NCBI RefSeq assembly: GCF_016865585.1 | Contig: NZ_JAESND010000003.1 | Location: forward strand, 186,001-250,000 | Reading direction: 5' to 3' | Length of the DNA: 64,000 nt | Source: Jeongeupia naejangsanensis | Lineage (GTDB): Bacteria; Pseudomonadota; Gammaproteobacteria; Burkholderiales; Chitinibacteraceae | Shown: positions 55,363-64,000 of the stretch, piece after piece | Layout: every line of letters starts with the position of its first letter | Numbering within the stretch: the stretch's first letter is position 1 | Made by a program: the position numbers and the translations under genes | The notes under the pieces: model-generated | The model's input: only the letters and a program-made list of their open reading frames with translations | The model's database searches: none | What the model was told of the DNA's origin: nothing

Positions 55363-56229
55363 ATGTATCTGCAGCATTTTGGCCTCACCGACCCGCCTTT
55401 CCGCATTACGCCGCATCCGGCATTTTTCTTCGGTGGCGGGCGCCGTAGCGAGGTGCTGGCCGCATTGCGCTACGCCGTGCTGCACGGGGAGGGTTTGGTC
55501 AAGGTAGTTGGCGAAGTCGGCAGCGGCAAGACGATGCTGTGCAGAATGCTGCTCGAACAACTGGCCGGTGATGCCGATCTGGTGTTCATGCCGCACCCGC
55601 TGCTCGAGCGCGACGAGATTCTCGATGCGATTGCAGCAGAGCTGGGCCTGCCGGCCGTGACGGGGTACGCGGGGGCCCGAGTGCAGGCTTTGCAGCTGGC
55701 GCTGATCGAACGCTTTGGTCGCGGCCGTCGGGTCGTGGTGGTGGTTGATGAAGCACACGCGATGCAGTTGCAGAGTCTGGAAACGATCCGGCTACTGTCC
55801 AATCTCGACCATGGTCACGACAAATTGTTGCAGATCGTGCTGTTCGGTCAGCCCGAACTCGATCAGCGACTAAAAAATTACGAATTAAGACAGTTTTCAG
55901 AACGCATCACTCACGCTTTTTCCCTGCAGCCGCTGCGCCGCGACGAGTTGTCGGCCTATCTCGAATTCCGCCTTCGCGCCGCCGGCTACTGCGGGCCACA
56001 GCCGTTTTCGGCGGCAGCACTGCGACAGATTGCCGGCTCGGCCGAAGGGCTGGTGCGCCGCGCCAACATTCTGGCCGACAAGGCGCTGCTGGCGGCCTAC
56101 GCGGAAGGAGCGCATGCGGTGACCCGCCGCCACGCGCGCGCTGCGGTTGCCGATTGCGGCTATCGCCGTTCGGGCTTGCCTTGCCGGATGCTGGGCGCCC
56201 TTGCTGCCTTCCGGTTTCGCCATGCTTGA
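55363..56229 (+). CDS. mshM: MshM/ExeA-like AAA ATPase
   Basis: A 288-residue ATPase related to MshM and GspA/ExeA, proteins that help assemble pilus or secretion components. It begins MYLQHFGLTDPPFRITPHP, the family N-terminus, which is why the internal ATG at 55363 was preferred to one 51 bases earlier. Seen: Walker A GEVGSGKTMLCRML and Walker B VVVVVDEAHAM, then FGQPELDQRL. The peptidoglycan-binding domain of ExeA is absent. It overlaps the mshL start by 8 bases. Confidence 0.9.
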   Translation: MYLQHFGLTDPPFRITPHPAFFFGGGRRSEVLAALRYAVLHGEGLVKVVGEVGSGKTMLCRMLLEQLAGDADLVFMPHPLLERDEILDAIAAELGLPAVTGYAGARVQALQLALIERFGRGRRVVVVVDEAHAMQLQSLETIRLLSNLDHGHDKLLQIVLFGQPELDQRLKNYELRQFSERITHAFSLQPLRRDELSAYLEFRLRAAGYCGPQPFSAAALRQIAGSAEGLVRRANILADKALLAAYAEGAHAVTRRHARAAVADCGYRRSGLPCRMLGALAAFRFRHA

Positions 56230-58072
56230 AGCAAGGAGGGGGCTGTGGTGGGGGCTGCTCGCAACCTTGTCCGGCTGTGCCGGCAATACGGGGCTGACGA
56301 TGGCGCCCGAGCGTCACCTGTCGGTGCCGGCGACCCCGCCTTCGGCAGCCATCCCGCCGACCATCAGCGGCCTGCCTCCGCTACCCAGGCCGCGGCCGGC
56401 GCAGAAAACCGAAGTCTACAGCGTCGTCGTGCACAAGCTGCCGCTGGCCGAGCTGCTGTTCGCATTGGGCCGGGACGCCAAAATCAATGTCGACGTGAGC
56501 CCCGATGTCAGCGGCGTGATCACGCTGAATGCGATCAACCAGACGCTGCCGCAGATCATGGCGCGAGTCGCCCGCCAGGCCGACATCCGCTGGACGCTGG
56601 ATGGCGGCGTGCTGTCGGTGACGCCGGATACGCCGTACCTGAAAACGTATGCGATCGACTACATGAACGTGTCGCGCACGGTGAAGTCGTCGGTCAACAT
56701 CCTCAACTCGGTTTCGAGTGTCAGTGGCAACAGCACGACCAGCAACGGTACGACGACGACCCAGTCATCGGCCGGTGACGGGGGCAATACCTCGAGCACC
56801 CAGCTGGAGATGGCGTCGGAGCACCAGTTCTGGCGCAGGCTGGAAGGCAATCTGAAAGTGCTGCTTGGCATCACCGACGCGGCTGCGAATGTGCCAAGCC
56901 CCGCCCAGCAGGCGGTGACCCAGCTGGCCTTGAGCGCGCCGACAACGCCGCAACTGGCGCAGCAGCTGGCACAGATCGAGAAAAGCCTTGCCCAGGCCGG
57001 CAAGGCGCAGGCCGAAACGGCGAACCTGCAGGCCAGGACGCAGCCGCCCGTGACAACGAACCCGCCTGCGACAATCGGCAATCAGGTCATCGTTCATCCG
57101 GAAACCGGCATGGTCACGGTCCGGGCCTCGCACAAGGACCAGCAGCGTGTGGCCGAGATGCTGGCGGCCGTACAGGCCAGTGCATCGCGCCAGGTGCTGA
57201 TCGAGGCGACCATCGTCGAGGTGGCGCTGTCGAACGAATATCAGGCCGGCGTCGACTGGAGCCGCGTCGCGACCAATGGCGTCAATTTCGCCGTCCAGAA
57301 CATCGGCACCGCACTGGCGCAGGCCCCGTTCACCGCCGTGTCGTACAGCAACCCGAACCACGGTTTCGACATGACGGTGAAACTGCTCGAGCAGTTCGGC
57401 CGCACGCGGGTGCTGTCGAGCCCGAAGATCATCGCGCTCAACAACCAGACTGCGCTGATGAAGGTGGTCGAGGAGCAGGTCTACTTCACCATCTCGCAGC
57501 AGACCAACCAGAACGACAGCCAGACCGTGACCAATCTGACCAGCACGCTCAACACCGTGCCGGTCGGCCTCGTGATGCAGGTGACGCCGCAGGTTGCCGA
57601 GGACAACACGATTTCGCTGAATGTGCGGCCGACCATCACCAATATCAGTGGTTATGTTGCCGATCCGGCCGTGGCGCTGCTGGCGGCGCAGTCCAAGGTC
57701 AGCCTGCAGAGTCTGGTGCCGGTGTTGCAGGTGCGCGAATTCGATTCGACGCTGAAGGTGCCGAGCGGGCAGATCGCGGTGCTGGGGGGCCTGATCCAGG
57801 ATGCGCTCGACGCGCATCGCTCGGGCATTCCCGGCGTCGGACGGGTGCCGGTCGTGGGCGATCTTTTCAGCTATCGCGACGACAAGGTCAGAAAGATCGA
57901 ACTCGTCGTGTTCCTGCGGCCGGTGACGGTCCGGAATGCCAGTGTCGATGGCGATCTGGCCGGGCTCAAGGGTTACCTTCCCGCGAACGATTTTTTCGAG
58001 TCGCCGCAAGACCAGACGTTGTCGGCGTATCAGGGCGGCCTGACACCGATGCCGGTCAGGGACGAGCGATGA
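56222..58072 (+). CDS. mshL: MSHA-type secretin MshL
   Basis: Outer-membrane secretin, 616 residues, which forms the pilus exit pore. The start at 56222 gives a lipoprotein signal ending LSGC (Cys19). Seen: N-terminal KLPLAELLFALGRDAKINVDVSPDVSGVITL (secretin/TonB short N-type domain), a low-complexity Ser/Thr linker, a Gln/Ala-rich insert, and the secretin core with VLSSPKIIALNNQTALMKVV and VPSGQIAVLGGLIQD. It overlaps mshN by 4 bases. Confidence 0.92.
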   Translation: MLEARRGLWWGLLATLSGCAGNTGLTMAPERHLSVPATPPSAAIPPTISGLPPLPRPRPAQKTEVYSVVVHKLPLAELLFALGRDAKINVDVSPDVSGVITLNAINQTLPQIMARVARQADIRWTLDGGVLSVTPDTPYLKTYAIDYMNVSRTVKSSVNILNSVSSVSGNSTTSNGTTTTQSSAGDGGNTSSTQLEMASEHQFWRRLEGNLKVLLGITDAAANVPSPAQQAVTQLALSAPTTPQLAQQLAQIEKSLAQAGKAQAETANLQARTQPPVTTNPPATIGNQVIVHPETGMVTVRASHKDQQRVAEMLAAVQASASRQVLIEATIVEVALSNEYQAGVDWSRVATNGVNFAVQNIGTALAQAPFTAVSYSNPNHGFDMTVKLLEQFGRTRVLSSPKIIALNNQTALMKVVEEQVYFTISQQTNQNDSQTVTNLTSTLNTVPVGLVMQVTPQVAEDNTISLNVRPTITNISGYVADPAVALLAAQSKVSLQSLVPVLQVREFDSTLKVPSGQIAVLGGLIQDALDAHRSGIPGVGRVPVVGDLFSYRDDKVRKIELVVFLRPVTVRNASVDGDLAGLKGYLPANDFFESPQDQTLSAYQGGLTPMPVRDER

Positions 58073-59247
58073 GTCTGCTGCTGCAGGCGCTCAAGCGTGC
58101 CGATGCGCAGAAACGGCAGCCTGCCGACGTCGCGCTCCCGGCCGCATCGTCGCTGGCTCTGGTGACCGACGGGCAGGACGCGCCGGGCGACGAGGCACTG
58201 GCGGACACATCCACGCCTGTCCGGGCCGAGCCGGTACTTGAGTCGGTGCAAGCGCACGACGAGACACCAAACGAAGAACGCATGCGTGAAAACGCCGCCG
58301 AACCTGCACCGTTGTCGCCGTCACCGTTACTCGCTCGGCAGCTGTTTGTTGCCAAGGGGCGCCCGCCGCGCCGGTGGTGGACGGCTGGACTGGGCATCGG
58401 CTTGCTGGCCGTTGCGGTTGCCGCGTGGTGGCTCGAGCCATGGCGTTTGGAGCCATCGACGCCTGCAGCGGCACCGACGACGGTGGCCGCTGAGAAAACG
58501 GTCGTCCCGGCCGTTGTGCCCGAACCGGCCATACCGCCAGAGCGGGTTGCGCCGCAGCCAGCCCCGCCGGAGTCTGCGACGCCGGTGCCGCAGTCCCGGC
58601 CGGATGTCCGTGAACGCCTTGCGCCGAGCGGACCGGACGAAGCATCGACGCGGGTCGAGGTCCATCGCGGTGAAGCCGGTGAAAGGATTCCGGCGGCGAT
58701 CGAATCGGGTTATGACGCTTTTCAGGCCGGCCAGTGGCGCGAGGCAGAGGCACAGTACCGACTGGCCGTGCGACAGGACGCCCGCTCGCGCGATGCCTTG
58801 CTCGGCTTGGCGGCCGCGCTGGCGCAGCAGGGCAAGACCGTAGCGGCGATCGATGTCTACCAGCAACTGGTGCGGCTGTATCCCGAGGACAGCAGTGTGC
58901 AGGCGGGCCTCGCCGCGCTGCAGCGCGACGGCGGCGAGCGCCAGCGTGCCTTGCTCAAGCAGCAGGCCGATGTCGGCGATGCCGATGCGGCCTTTGTGCT
59001 CGGCAACCGGCTGGCGGCCGAGGGACGCTGGCCCGAGGCACAGGCCGCCTACTTTCAGGCGTACACGCAGGTGCCCGTGTCGGCCGACTACGCGTACAAC
59101 CTAGCCGTCAGTCTGGATCATCTGCAGCAGCCCGCGCCGGCTGCCGACTACTACCGCCGTGCGCTGAAACTGGCGGGCGATCAGCCGGCCCGGTTTGACG
59201 CGCAAGCGGCGCGCTCGCGGCTGGCTGCCCTGACGGTGCAACCATGA
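58069..59247 (+). CDS. mshN: MshN-like TPR protein
   Basis: A 392-residue protein with a cytoplasmic N-terminus (MSLLLQALKRADAQKRQ, typical of MshN/GspB-like proteins), one membrane helix (WWTAGLGIGLLAVAVAAWWL), a Pro-rich linker, and tetratricopeptide repeats in the C-terminal half (FQAGQWREAEAQYRLAVRQD and following). It probably scaffolds pilus assembly in the periplasm. It overlaps mshE by 4 bases. Confidence 0.82.
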   Translation: MSLLLQALKRADAQKRQPADVALPAASSLALVTDGQDAPGDEALADTSTPVRAEPVLESVQAHDETPNEERMRENAAEPAPLSPSPLLARQLFVAKGRPPRRWWTAGLGIGLLAVAVAAWWLEPWRLEPSTPAAAPTTVAAEKTVVPAVVPEPAIPPERVAPQPAPPESATPVPQSRPDVRERLAPSGPDEASTRVEVHRGEAGERIPAAIESGYDAFQAGQWREAEAQYRLAVRQDARSRDALLGLAAALAQQGKTVAAIDVYQQLVRLYPEDSSVQAGLAALQRDGGERQRALLKQQADVGDADAAFVLGNRLAAEGRWPEAQAAYFQAYTQVPVSADYAYNLAVSLDHLQQPAPAADYYRRALKLAGDQPARFDAQAARSRLAALTVQP

Positions 59248-60959
59248 ACGCGCCGCTGACGGTCGCAAAACGGCTGCCGCTGGGCGAACAGCTTGTCATC
59301 AAGGGCCTGATCAGCAGCGATCAGTTGCGCATCGCGCTGATCGAACAGCAGCGTGCCGGCAGGCCGCTGGGCCAGACGCTGGTGCAACTGGGCTTCCTCT
59401 CCGAAGCCATCCTGCGCGACGTGCTGTCGGAAACGCTCGGTCAGGGGGCCGTCGATCTGGCGCAGACGCTGGCCGATCCGCAGGCGGTGCGGCTGGTCGG
59501 CAAGGAGCTGGCCAAGCGGCTGTTGCTGTTGCCGATCGCTGTTGATGCCGATGCTGCGACGCTGACGGTCGCGATGGCCCAGCCGACCAATCTGGTGGTG
59601 CTCGACCAGTTGCGCCAGCATACGCAGGACCGCTATGCGATCGTGCCGCTGCTGGCGGCCGAGTCGCAACTGAGCCATGCAATCGACCAGTATTACGGCT
59701 TCGAGCTGTCGATCGACGGCATCCTGCACGAAATCGAGACCGGCGAGGTCGACGAGGCCAGCCTGCAACTGCAGGACGCCGAATACAACCAGCCGGTGGT
59801 GCGGCTGATCGATGCGCTGCTCGCCGACGCGGTGTCACGCGGTGCGTCGGATATCCACTTCGAACCCGAACAGCGCTTTGTCCGGATCCGCTACCGGGTC
59901 GACGGCGTACTGCGGCAGATCCACGCGTTGCACCGGACCTACTGGCCGGCGATGGTCGTCCGCCTCAAGGTGATGGCAAGGATGAATCTGGCTGAAACGC
60001 GCGCGCCGCAGGACGGGCGGATCTCGCTGACCATCGCCGGCCGGCCGCTGGATTTCCGCGTCGCCAGCCAGCCGACGACCTGGGGCGAGAACGTCGTGCT
60101 GCGGATTCTCGACCGGCACAAGGGCCTCGTCGCACTGGATGCGCTGGGGCTGACCGAGACCAATCTGCAGTTGTTGCGGCTGATGATCGCCCGGCCCGAA
60201 GGCCTGATCCTCGTCACCGGTCCGACCGGCAGCGGCAAAACCACCACGCTTTACTCGGTGCTGAGCCATATCAGCTCCGAGGCGATCAACATCATGACGC
60301 TCGAAGATCCGGTCGAGTACCCGATGCCGCTGATCCGGCAGACCTCGGTCAACGAGACGGTGAAAATGGATTTCGCCGGCGGCATCCGTTCGATGATGCG
60401 TCAGGACCCGGACGTGATCCTCGTCGGCGAAATCCGCGATCGCGATACGGCCGAGATGGCATTCCGCGCCGCCATGACCGGCCACCAGGTCTATTCGACG
60501 TTGCACACCAACTCGGCAATCGGCGCGGTGCCGCGGCTGCTCGACATCGGCGTACTCCCCGACATCATTGCCGGCAACCTGATCGGCATCGTCGCGCAGC
60601 GGCTGGTCCGCAAGCTGTGCCGGCATTGCCGCGAGCCGTATGTCGCCGACGAAGTCGAGCGCCGCTTGCTCGGCATCGGCGACGAGGAGCCGGCTACGCT
60701 GTACCGCGCCATCGGTTGCCCGCGCTGCGACCATCAGGGTTACCGGGGGCGCGTGCCGGTGATGGAAGTGCTCAAGTTCGGTGACGTGCTCGACGAACTG
60801 GTCGCCCGGCGGGCGACCTTGCGCGACATCCGCGCCGCCGCCGAGGCCGCCGGTTTTGTGCCGCTGGTCGACGATGCCTGCCGGCGGGTGCGCGACGGCA
60901 CGACGACACTCGACGAAATCTCGCGCGTTGTCGACATGACCGCGCGTGCGCAGGCCTAG
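59244..60959 (+). CDS. mshE: MshE-type pilus assembly ATPase
   Basis: A 571-residue GspE/PilB-family ATPase that drives pilus extension. Seen: an N-terminal MshEN-type domain with two tandem motifs, LPLGEQLVIKGLI (about 11-23) and RPLGQTLVQLGFL (40-52), a fold known in Vibrio MshE to bind c-di-GMP; Walker A GPTGSGKTTTLYS (from 326); the Asp box and Walker B DVILVGEIRDRDTAEMA; and a zinc-binding CRHC ... CPRC. It precedes mshG by 8 bases. Confidence 0.94.
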   Translation: MNAPLTVAKRLPLGEQLVIKGLISSDQLRIALIEQQRAGRPLGQTLVQLGFLSEAILRDVLSETLGQGAVDLAQTLADPQAVRLVGKELAKRLLLLPIAVDADAATLTVAMAQPTNLVVLDQLRQHTQDRYAIVPLLAAESQLSHAIDQYYGFELSIDGILHEIETGEVDEASLQLQDAEYNQPVVRLIDALLADAVSRGASDIHFEPEQRFVRIRYRVDGVLRQIHALHRTYWPAMVVRLKVMARMNLAETRAPQDGRISLTIAGRPLDFRVASQPTTWGENVVLRILDRHKGLVALDALGLTETNLQLLRLMIARPEGLILVTGPTGSGKTTTLYSVLSHISSEAINIMTLEDPVEYPMPLIRQTSVNETVKMDFAGGIRSMMRQDPDVILVGEIRDRDTAEMAFRAAMTGHQVYSTLHTNSAIGAVPRLLDIGVLPDIIAGNLIGIVAQRLVRKLCRHCREPYVADEVERRLLGIGDEEPATLYRAIGCPRCDHQGYRGRVPVMEVLKFGDVLDELVARRATLRDIRAAAEAAGFVPLVDDACRRVRDGTTTLDEISRVVDMTARAQA

Positions 60960-60967
60960 GTCGCGGG

Positions 60968-62164
60968 ATGCAGTTTCGATACCGCGCGGTCGATGCCGGT
61001 GGCCGCATTCGTCAGGGAGTGATGGAGGCCGCCAATGCCGCCGATCTCGAGTTGCGCCTCAAGCGGCTGGCGCTGTCGCTGATCCGCGCCTGGCCGGCAC
61101 GCGAGGCGCACCTGCTGGCCCCACGTCGCATTGGCCGGCGCGAACTGGTCACTTTCTGTTTTCACCTCGAACAGTTGAGCCGGGCCGGCATTCCGCTGAT
61201 CGAAGGCCTGACCGACCTGCGCGACAGCAGCGAGCACCCCCGCTTCCGTGTGGTGGTCGCGCAACTTATCGAGGACATCGAGGGCGGCAAGCTGTTTTCG
61301 CAGGCTTTGGCCATGCACCCGCGCGTTTTTAATTCGCTGTTCGTCAATCTGGTGCGCGCCGGCGAGGCCAGCGGCACCTTGGCCGTCGTGCTCGGCCAGT
61401 TGGCCGAGTCGCTGAAATGGCAGGACGAGCTTGTGGCGCAGGTCAGGAAGATCCTTGCCTATCCGGTGTTCGTCGGCGTGGTCGTGCTGTCGGTGACGGC
61501 CTTCCTGCTCAGTTATCTGGTCCCGCAGATGGTTGAATTCATGCGGTCGATGAACCAGACCCTGTCGCTCAATACCCGGCTGCTGATTGCCGCTTCGCAG
61601 GTCGTCGTCGATTTCGGCTGGCTTCTGCTGCTCGCGCCGATCGCGCTGGTCCTGATCGTGCCGGCGTGGGCGAAGCGCAATGCGGCGCTGGCGTTGTGGC
61701 TCGATACATTCAAGCTGCGGGCACCCTTCATCGGCCCGACGCTGAAGAAGCTTTCGCTGGCGCGCTTTGCCGACCAGTTCGGCCTGCTCTATGCGGCGGG
61801 GATTCCGATTCTCGATGCGCTGGCGATCTGCGAAGGCATCGTCGGCAACCGTGCGATCGCGGCCGCGCTGGCGAGGATCCGCGGCATGATCCGCGAAGGC
61901 GGCGGCATTGCCGCGAGTTTCGAGCGCGAACAGCTGTTTCCGCCGCTGGTCCAGCGCATGGTCAAGATCGGCGAGCAGACCGGCGGCATCGATACCGGCA
62001 TGCGCAACGTTGCCTACTTCTTCCACCGCGACGCCCGCGAATCGATCGCGCGCATCCAGGGGCTGATCGAGCCGACGATGACCGTGGTGCTCGGCCTGTT
62101 GCTGCTGTGGGTGATGTCGGCGGTGCTCGGGCCGGTGTTCGATACCGTGGGGAGGCTGCGCTGA
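60968..62164 (+). CDS. mshG: MshG/GspF-type pilus platform protein
   Basis: A 398-residue inner-membrane platform protein with the two-repeat GspF/PilC architecture. Seen: MQFRYRAVDAGGRIRQGVMEA, FHLEQLSRAGIPLIEGLTDL in the first repeat, ARFADQFGLLYAAGIPILDAL in the second, and three membrane segments, the last near the C-terminus. It partners the MshE ATPase. Its stop overlaps the next start by one base. Confidence 0.95.
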   Translation: MQFRYRAVDAGGRIRQGVMEAANAADLELRLKRLALSLIRAWPAREAHLLAPRRIGRRELVTFCFHLEQLSRAGIPLIEGLTDLRDSSEHPRFRVVVAQLIEDIEGGKLFSQALAMHPRVFNSLFVNLVRAGEASGTLAVVLGQLAESLKWQDELVAQVRKILAYPVFVGVVVLSVTAFLLSYLVPQMVEFMRSMNQTLSLNTRLLIAASQVVVDFGWLLLLAPIALVLIVPAWAKRNAALALWLDTFKLRAPFIGPTLKKLSLARFADQFGLLYAAGIPILDALAICEGIVGNRAIAAALARIRGMIREGGGIAASFEREQLFPPLVQRMVKIGEQTGGIDTGMRNVAYFFHRDARESIARIQGLIEPTMTVVLGLLLLWVMSAVLGPVFDTVGRLR

Positions 62165-63699
62165 TGCGTTGGTGGCACCTTCCCGCCAGTGGCCGTGATG
62201 GCCTGGTCGTGCTGGCACAACAACGGATCATCGTCGGTCCGCTGGGTGCTTCATGGCGTGCCGAGGTGCAGTTCGACACGGGGCCGCAAGGGCTGGCCGA
62301 TCTGGCGCTGTACTGCCAGCACAACCCTTACCGGCGTTTCCATCTCCTCGTGCTCGGCAGCGACGAGGAGTTCAGGTTCGACACCTTGCCGCCGGTGCGC
62401 GGGCGCGACCGGCAAAGCCTGATCACGCGGCGGCTGGAGCAAGCCTGGCGCGGCTCGCCCTACCGGCGTGCCCTGGCGCTGGACGACGGGATGCTGGTGC
62501 TCTCGGCGCTGACGCAGCGCGAACCGATCGACGCCCTGGTTCAATCGCTGCTGAACGCAGGCTGCCCGATTGCCGGCCTTTATACGCTGCCGGTGCTCGC
62601 CGCCGCGTTGTTGCCACGAGCTGTTTCGCAGACGGGGCCGACCGTGCTGCTGGCACCGGTTCCGGGCGGCGGCACGCAGCAAGTCTGGCTGATGCCCGAT
62701 GGCCTGCGTTTCGCCCGCAGCAGCCAGGCACGCGCCGATGTTGCCTGCGCGGATGTGCTCGCCGACGAAGTCCGCCTGACGCAGCACTATCTTGCGAACG
62801 AACGCATCCTGCCGCGCGATGCCCGGGTAACGCTGCTGTTGCTCGACGGCGAGGCCGGCGTGGCAGTTCGACTGCAGCAGCGCCTTGCCGCTGCTGGCGA
62901 AGCCGTGCAGGTAAATACGCTGGCGCAGACGGACCTGAGCCGGACGCTGGGCCTGCCGGCGGGTGACGACATGCTTGCGCTGTGGGCTGCAGCGATAGTC
63001 CGGCACGGCCGGTCCGCAAGGTACGCCGACCCGGCGCTGCGCCGTTTCGAGACGCTCCGCCGGGCGCGCCAGTACCTTGGCTGGAGCGGTGCCGCCGTCT
63101 TGAGTGTTGCTGCCGTTTCGGCCCTGACGGTCTGGCTGGAGACGCGCGAGCTGGAGGCGCGGGCGGCTGTGCAACAGGCAAGATTGCGAACGCTGCAACA
63201 TGAGTCGCAGCGGGTTTCGGCCGAGCTGGTCCGTCATGGCGTGGGCGATCCGCTGGCTTTGCGTGCCGTCAACCGCTTGTATCGCAACGGCATGGCGTCG
63301 TGGCCGAGTGCCGAGGCGCACGCACGCGAGATCAGCCGGACGCTGCAAGCCTTCCCCGACCTGCGCGTCGATCTGCTGTCATGGGACGTTGCGCTGCCGG
63401 TGGCGACGGCATCACCCGAGGAGGGGGAGGCACCGGTGCCGATCGGGACCTGGACCCAGCGCATGGCCCTGTCCGGCCACGTGTTGCCGCCCGTTGATGC
63501 CCGTCAGGCGCTGGCGCGCGTCGAGGCCCTCGTGACGCGCTTGCGTGCCGAGCACGGGCTGCGCGTCGAGGTGACCCGGCTGCCGCTGGATGTCCGCTCG
63601 CAGGCGACGATTCAGAATCCGCTGGAGGCGACGGACGACGCAACCGGTGCGCTTGGTTTTGCGCTGACGCTGGAGCTGCCTGCCGGAGCGGCTTCATGA
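62164..63699 (+). CDS. PilM/MshI-like plus PilN-like pilus assembly protein
   Basis: A 511-residue protein in the place of mshI. The first 300 residues look like a degenerate actin-like PilM/MshI cytoplasmic domain (LITRRLEQAWRGSPYRRAL, LADEVRLTQHYLANE). Then a membrane helix around 307-326 (WSGAAVLSVAAVSALTVWL), a coiled-coil stretch (ELEARAAVQQARLRTLQHESQRV) and a periplasmic part follow, like PilN. It therefore appears to join PilM-like and PilN-like functions in one chain. Assignment is by order and architecture rather than strong motif. Confidence 0.7.
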   Translation: MRWWHLPASGRDGLVVLAQQRIIVGPLGASWRAEVQFDTGPQGLADLALYCQHNPYRRFHLLVLGSDEEFRFDTLPPVRGRDRQSLITRRLEQAWRGSPYRRALALDDGMLVLSALTQREPIDALVQSLLNAGCPIAGLYTLPVLAAALLPRAVSQTGPTVLLAPVPGGGTQQVWLMPDGLRFARSSQARADVACADVLADEVRLTQHYLANERILPRDARVTLLLLDGEAGVAVRLQQRLAAAGEAVQVNTLAQTDLSRTLGLPAGDDMLALWAAAIVRHGRSARYADPALRRFETLRRARQYLGWSGAAVLSVAAVSALTVWLETRELEARAAVQQARLRTLQHESQRVSAELVRHGVGDPLALRAVNRLYRNGMASWPSAEAHAREISRTLQAFPDLRVDLLSWDVALPVATASPEEGEAPVPIGTWTQRMALSGHVLPPVDARQALARVEALVTRLRAEHGLRVEVTRLPLDVRSQATIQNPLEATDDATGALGFALTLELPAGAAS

Positions 63700-64000
63700 A
63701 CCTACCGTTGAGGCAGGACTGGCCCTTGCTGCGCGGGCCCTTGCTGGGACTGCTGCTTGCCGCCGTCTGTGGCTGCGGGCTGGCGTATGCGGCCACGCTG
63801 CAGCGCACCGGGGCGCAGGCCCGGCTTGATCTGGCGCGCGAACGGGTGTCGGCGATGCAGCTGCGCGTCGACGAAACCCGCACCCAGCTCGACCAGCTGG
63901 ATCAGCATCAGCGCGATTACACGCGCTTGCGCGGCCGTGGCGTCATCGGCGCCGAGCATCGGCTCGAGTGGGCCGAATTCCTGGAGGATCAGGCCCGTCG
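63696..64000 (+). CDS. PilO/MshJ-like pilus assembly protein, 3' truncated
   Basis: The open frame from ATG at 63696 overlaps the preceding stop by 3 bases and runs off the window. Visible: a short cytoplasmic N-terminus, a membrane helix (GPLLGLLLAAVCGCGLAYAA), then a coiled coil (ARLDLARERVSAMQLRVDETRTQLDQLDQHQRDYTRLR). This is the topology of PilO/MshJ/GspM proteins and it stands in the matching operon position. Confidence 0.7.
   Translation, partial: MNLPLRQDWPLLRGPLLGLLLAAVCGCGLAYAATLQRTGAQARLDLARERVSAMQLRVDETRTQLDQLDQHQRDYTRLRGRGVIGAEHRLEWAEFLEDQAR

Overview
The window is a high-GC, densely coded bacterial chromosome segment with no plasmid, phage or insertion-sequence signature. Gene content and order point to a Gram-negative betaproteobacterium, most likely of the order Neisseriales (Chromobacteriaceae/Chitinibacteraceae-like). 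The clues are the short-form HisG, the mlaFEDCB-mlaA-bolA-murA-hisG-hisD order, a PglL-type O-oligosaccharyltransferase, a nitrate NarX/NarL pair and a PilJ-ChpA chemosensory system. The taxonomic call is inference; no rRNA gene is present.

Layout. 1-7.4 kb: the end of a type IV pilus chemosensory operon (pilJ fragment and a giant chpA/pilL hybrid kinase with an Ala-Glu repeat). 7.5-9.9 kb: tyrS and pdxY separated by a long imperfect inverted repeat. 10.0-20.6 kb: anaerobic nitrogen oxide metabolism, with a hemerythrin-like gene and nnrS behind an NsrR-like operator, then narK, a frameshifted flavodoxin-fold gene and narGHJI. 20.9-22.8 kb: a 2-keto acid decarboxylase and a TfoX-like protein. 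23.0-28.6 kb: hisBH-(small membrane protein)-hisAFI, then hisE, a HIT protein and tatABC. 28.6-31.7 kb: a pglL-like gene and a convergent sbtA/sbtB-like bicarbonate transporter pair. 31.9-33.9 kb: an arsR-arsC-acr3 arsenic operon with a leaderless-looking start. 33.9-35.3 kb: two rRNA-modification genes. 35.4-42.6 kb: one long minus-strand operon moaA-mobB-moeA-moaD-moaE-mobA-moaC-narX-narL. 42.8-55.2 kb: minus-strand genes ppiC-like, hisD, a DUF805 protein, hisG, a DUF4870-like protein, murA, bolA, an ABC exporter with a GNAT gene between its subunits, and mlaA-mlaBCDEF. 55.4-64 kb: an MSHA-type pilus assembly operon (mshM, L, N, E, G, a PilM/PilN-like protein and the start of a PilO/MshJ-like protein).

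How it fits together. Nitrate uptake (NarK), respiration (NarGHI, matured by NarJ), molybdenum cofactor synthesis (Moa/Mob/Moe) and nitrate sensing (NarX/NarL) form one functional unit split over two loci 20 kb apart. The same 16-bp palindrome, TAGTCC-N4-GGACTA, with the 7-2-7 geometry of NarL sites, stands before narK, narG and moaA. Because narX-narL are the last genes of the moaA operon, this predicts a nitrate-driven feedback loop. NO detoxification (hemerythrin, NnrS) appears to be controlled separately by NsrR. Two pilus systems are represented: the Pil-Chp type IV pilus and an MSHA-like pilus whose ATPase carries a candidate c-di-GMP-binding MshEN domain.

No tRNA, rRNA, CRISPR array, integrase or transposase was seen. 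No gene-free stretch exceeds 300 bases; the longest are 20610-20862, 31678-31904 and 7382-7612.
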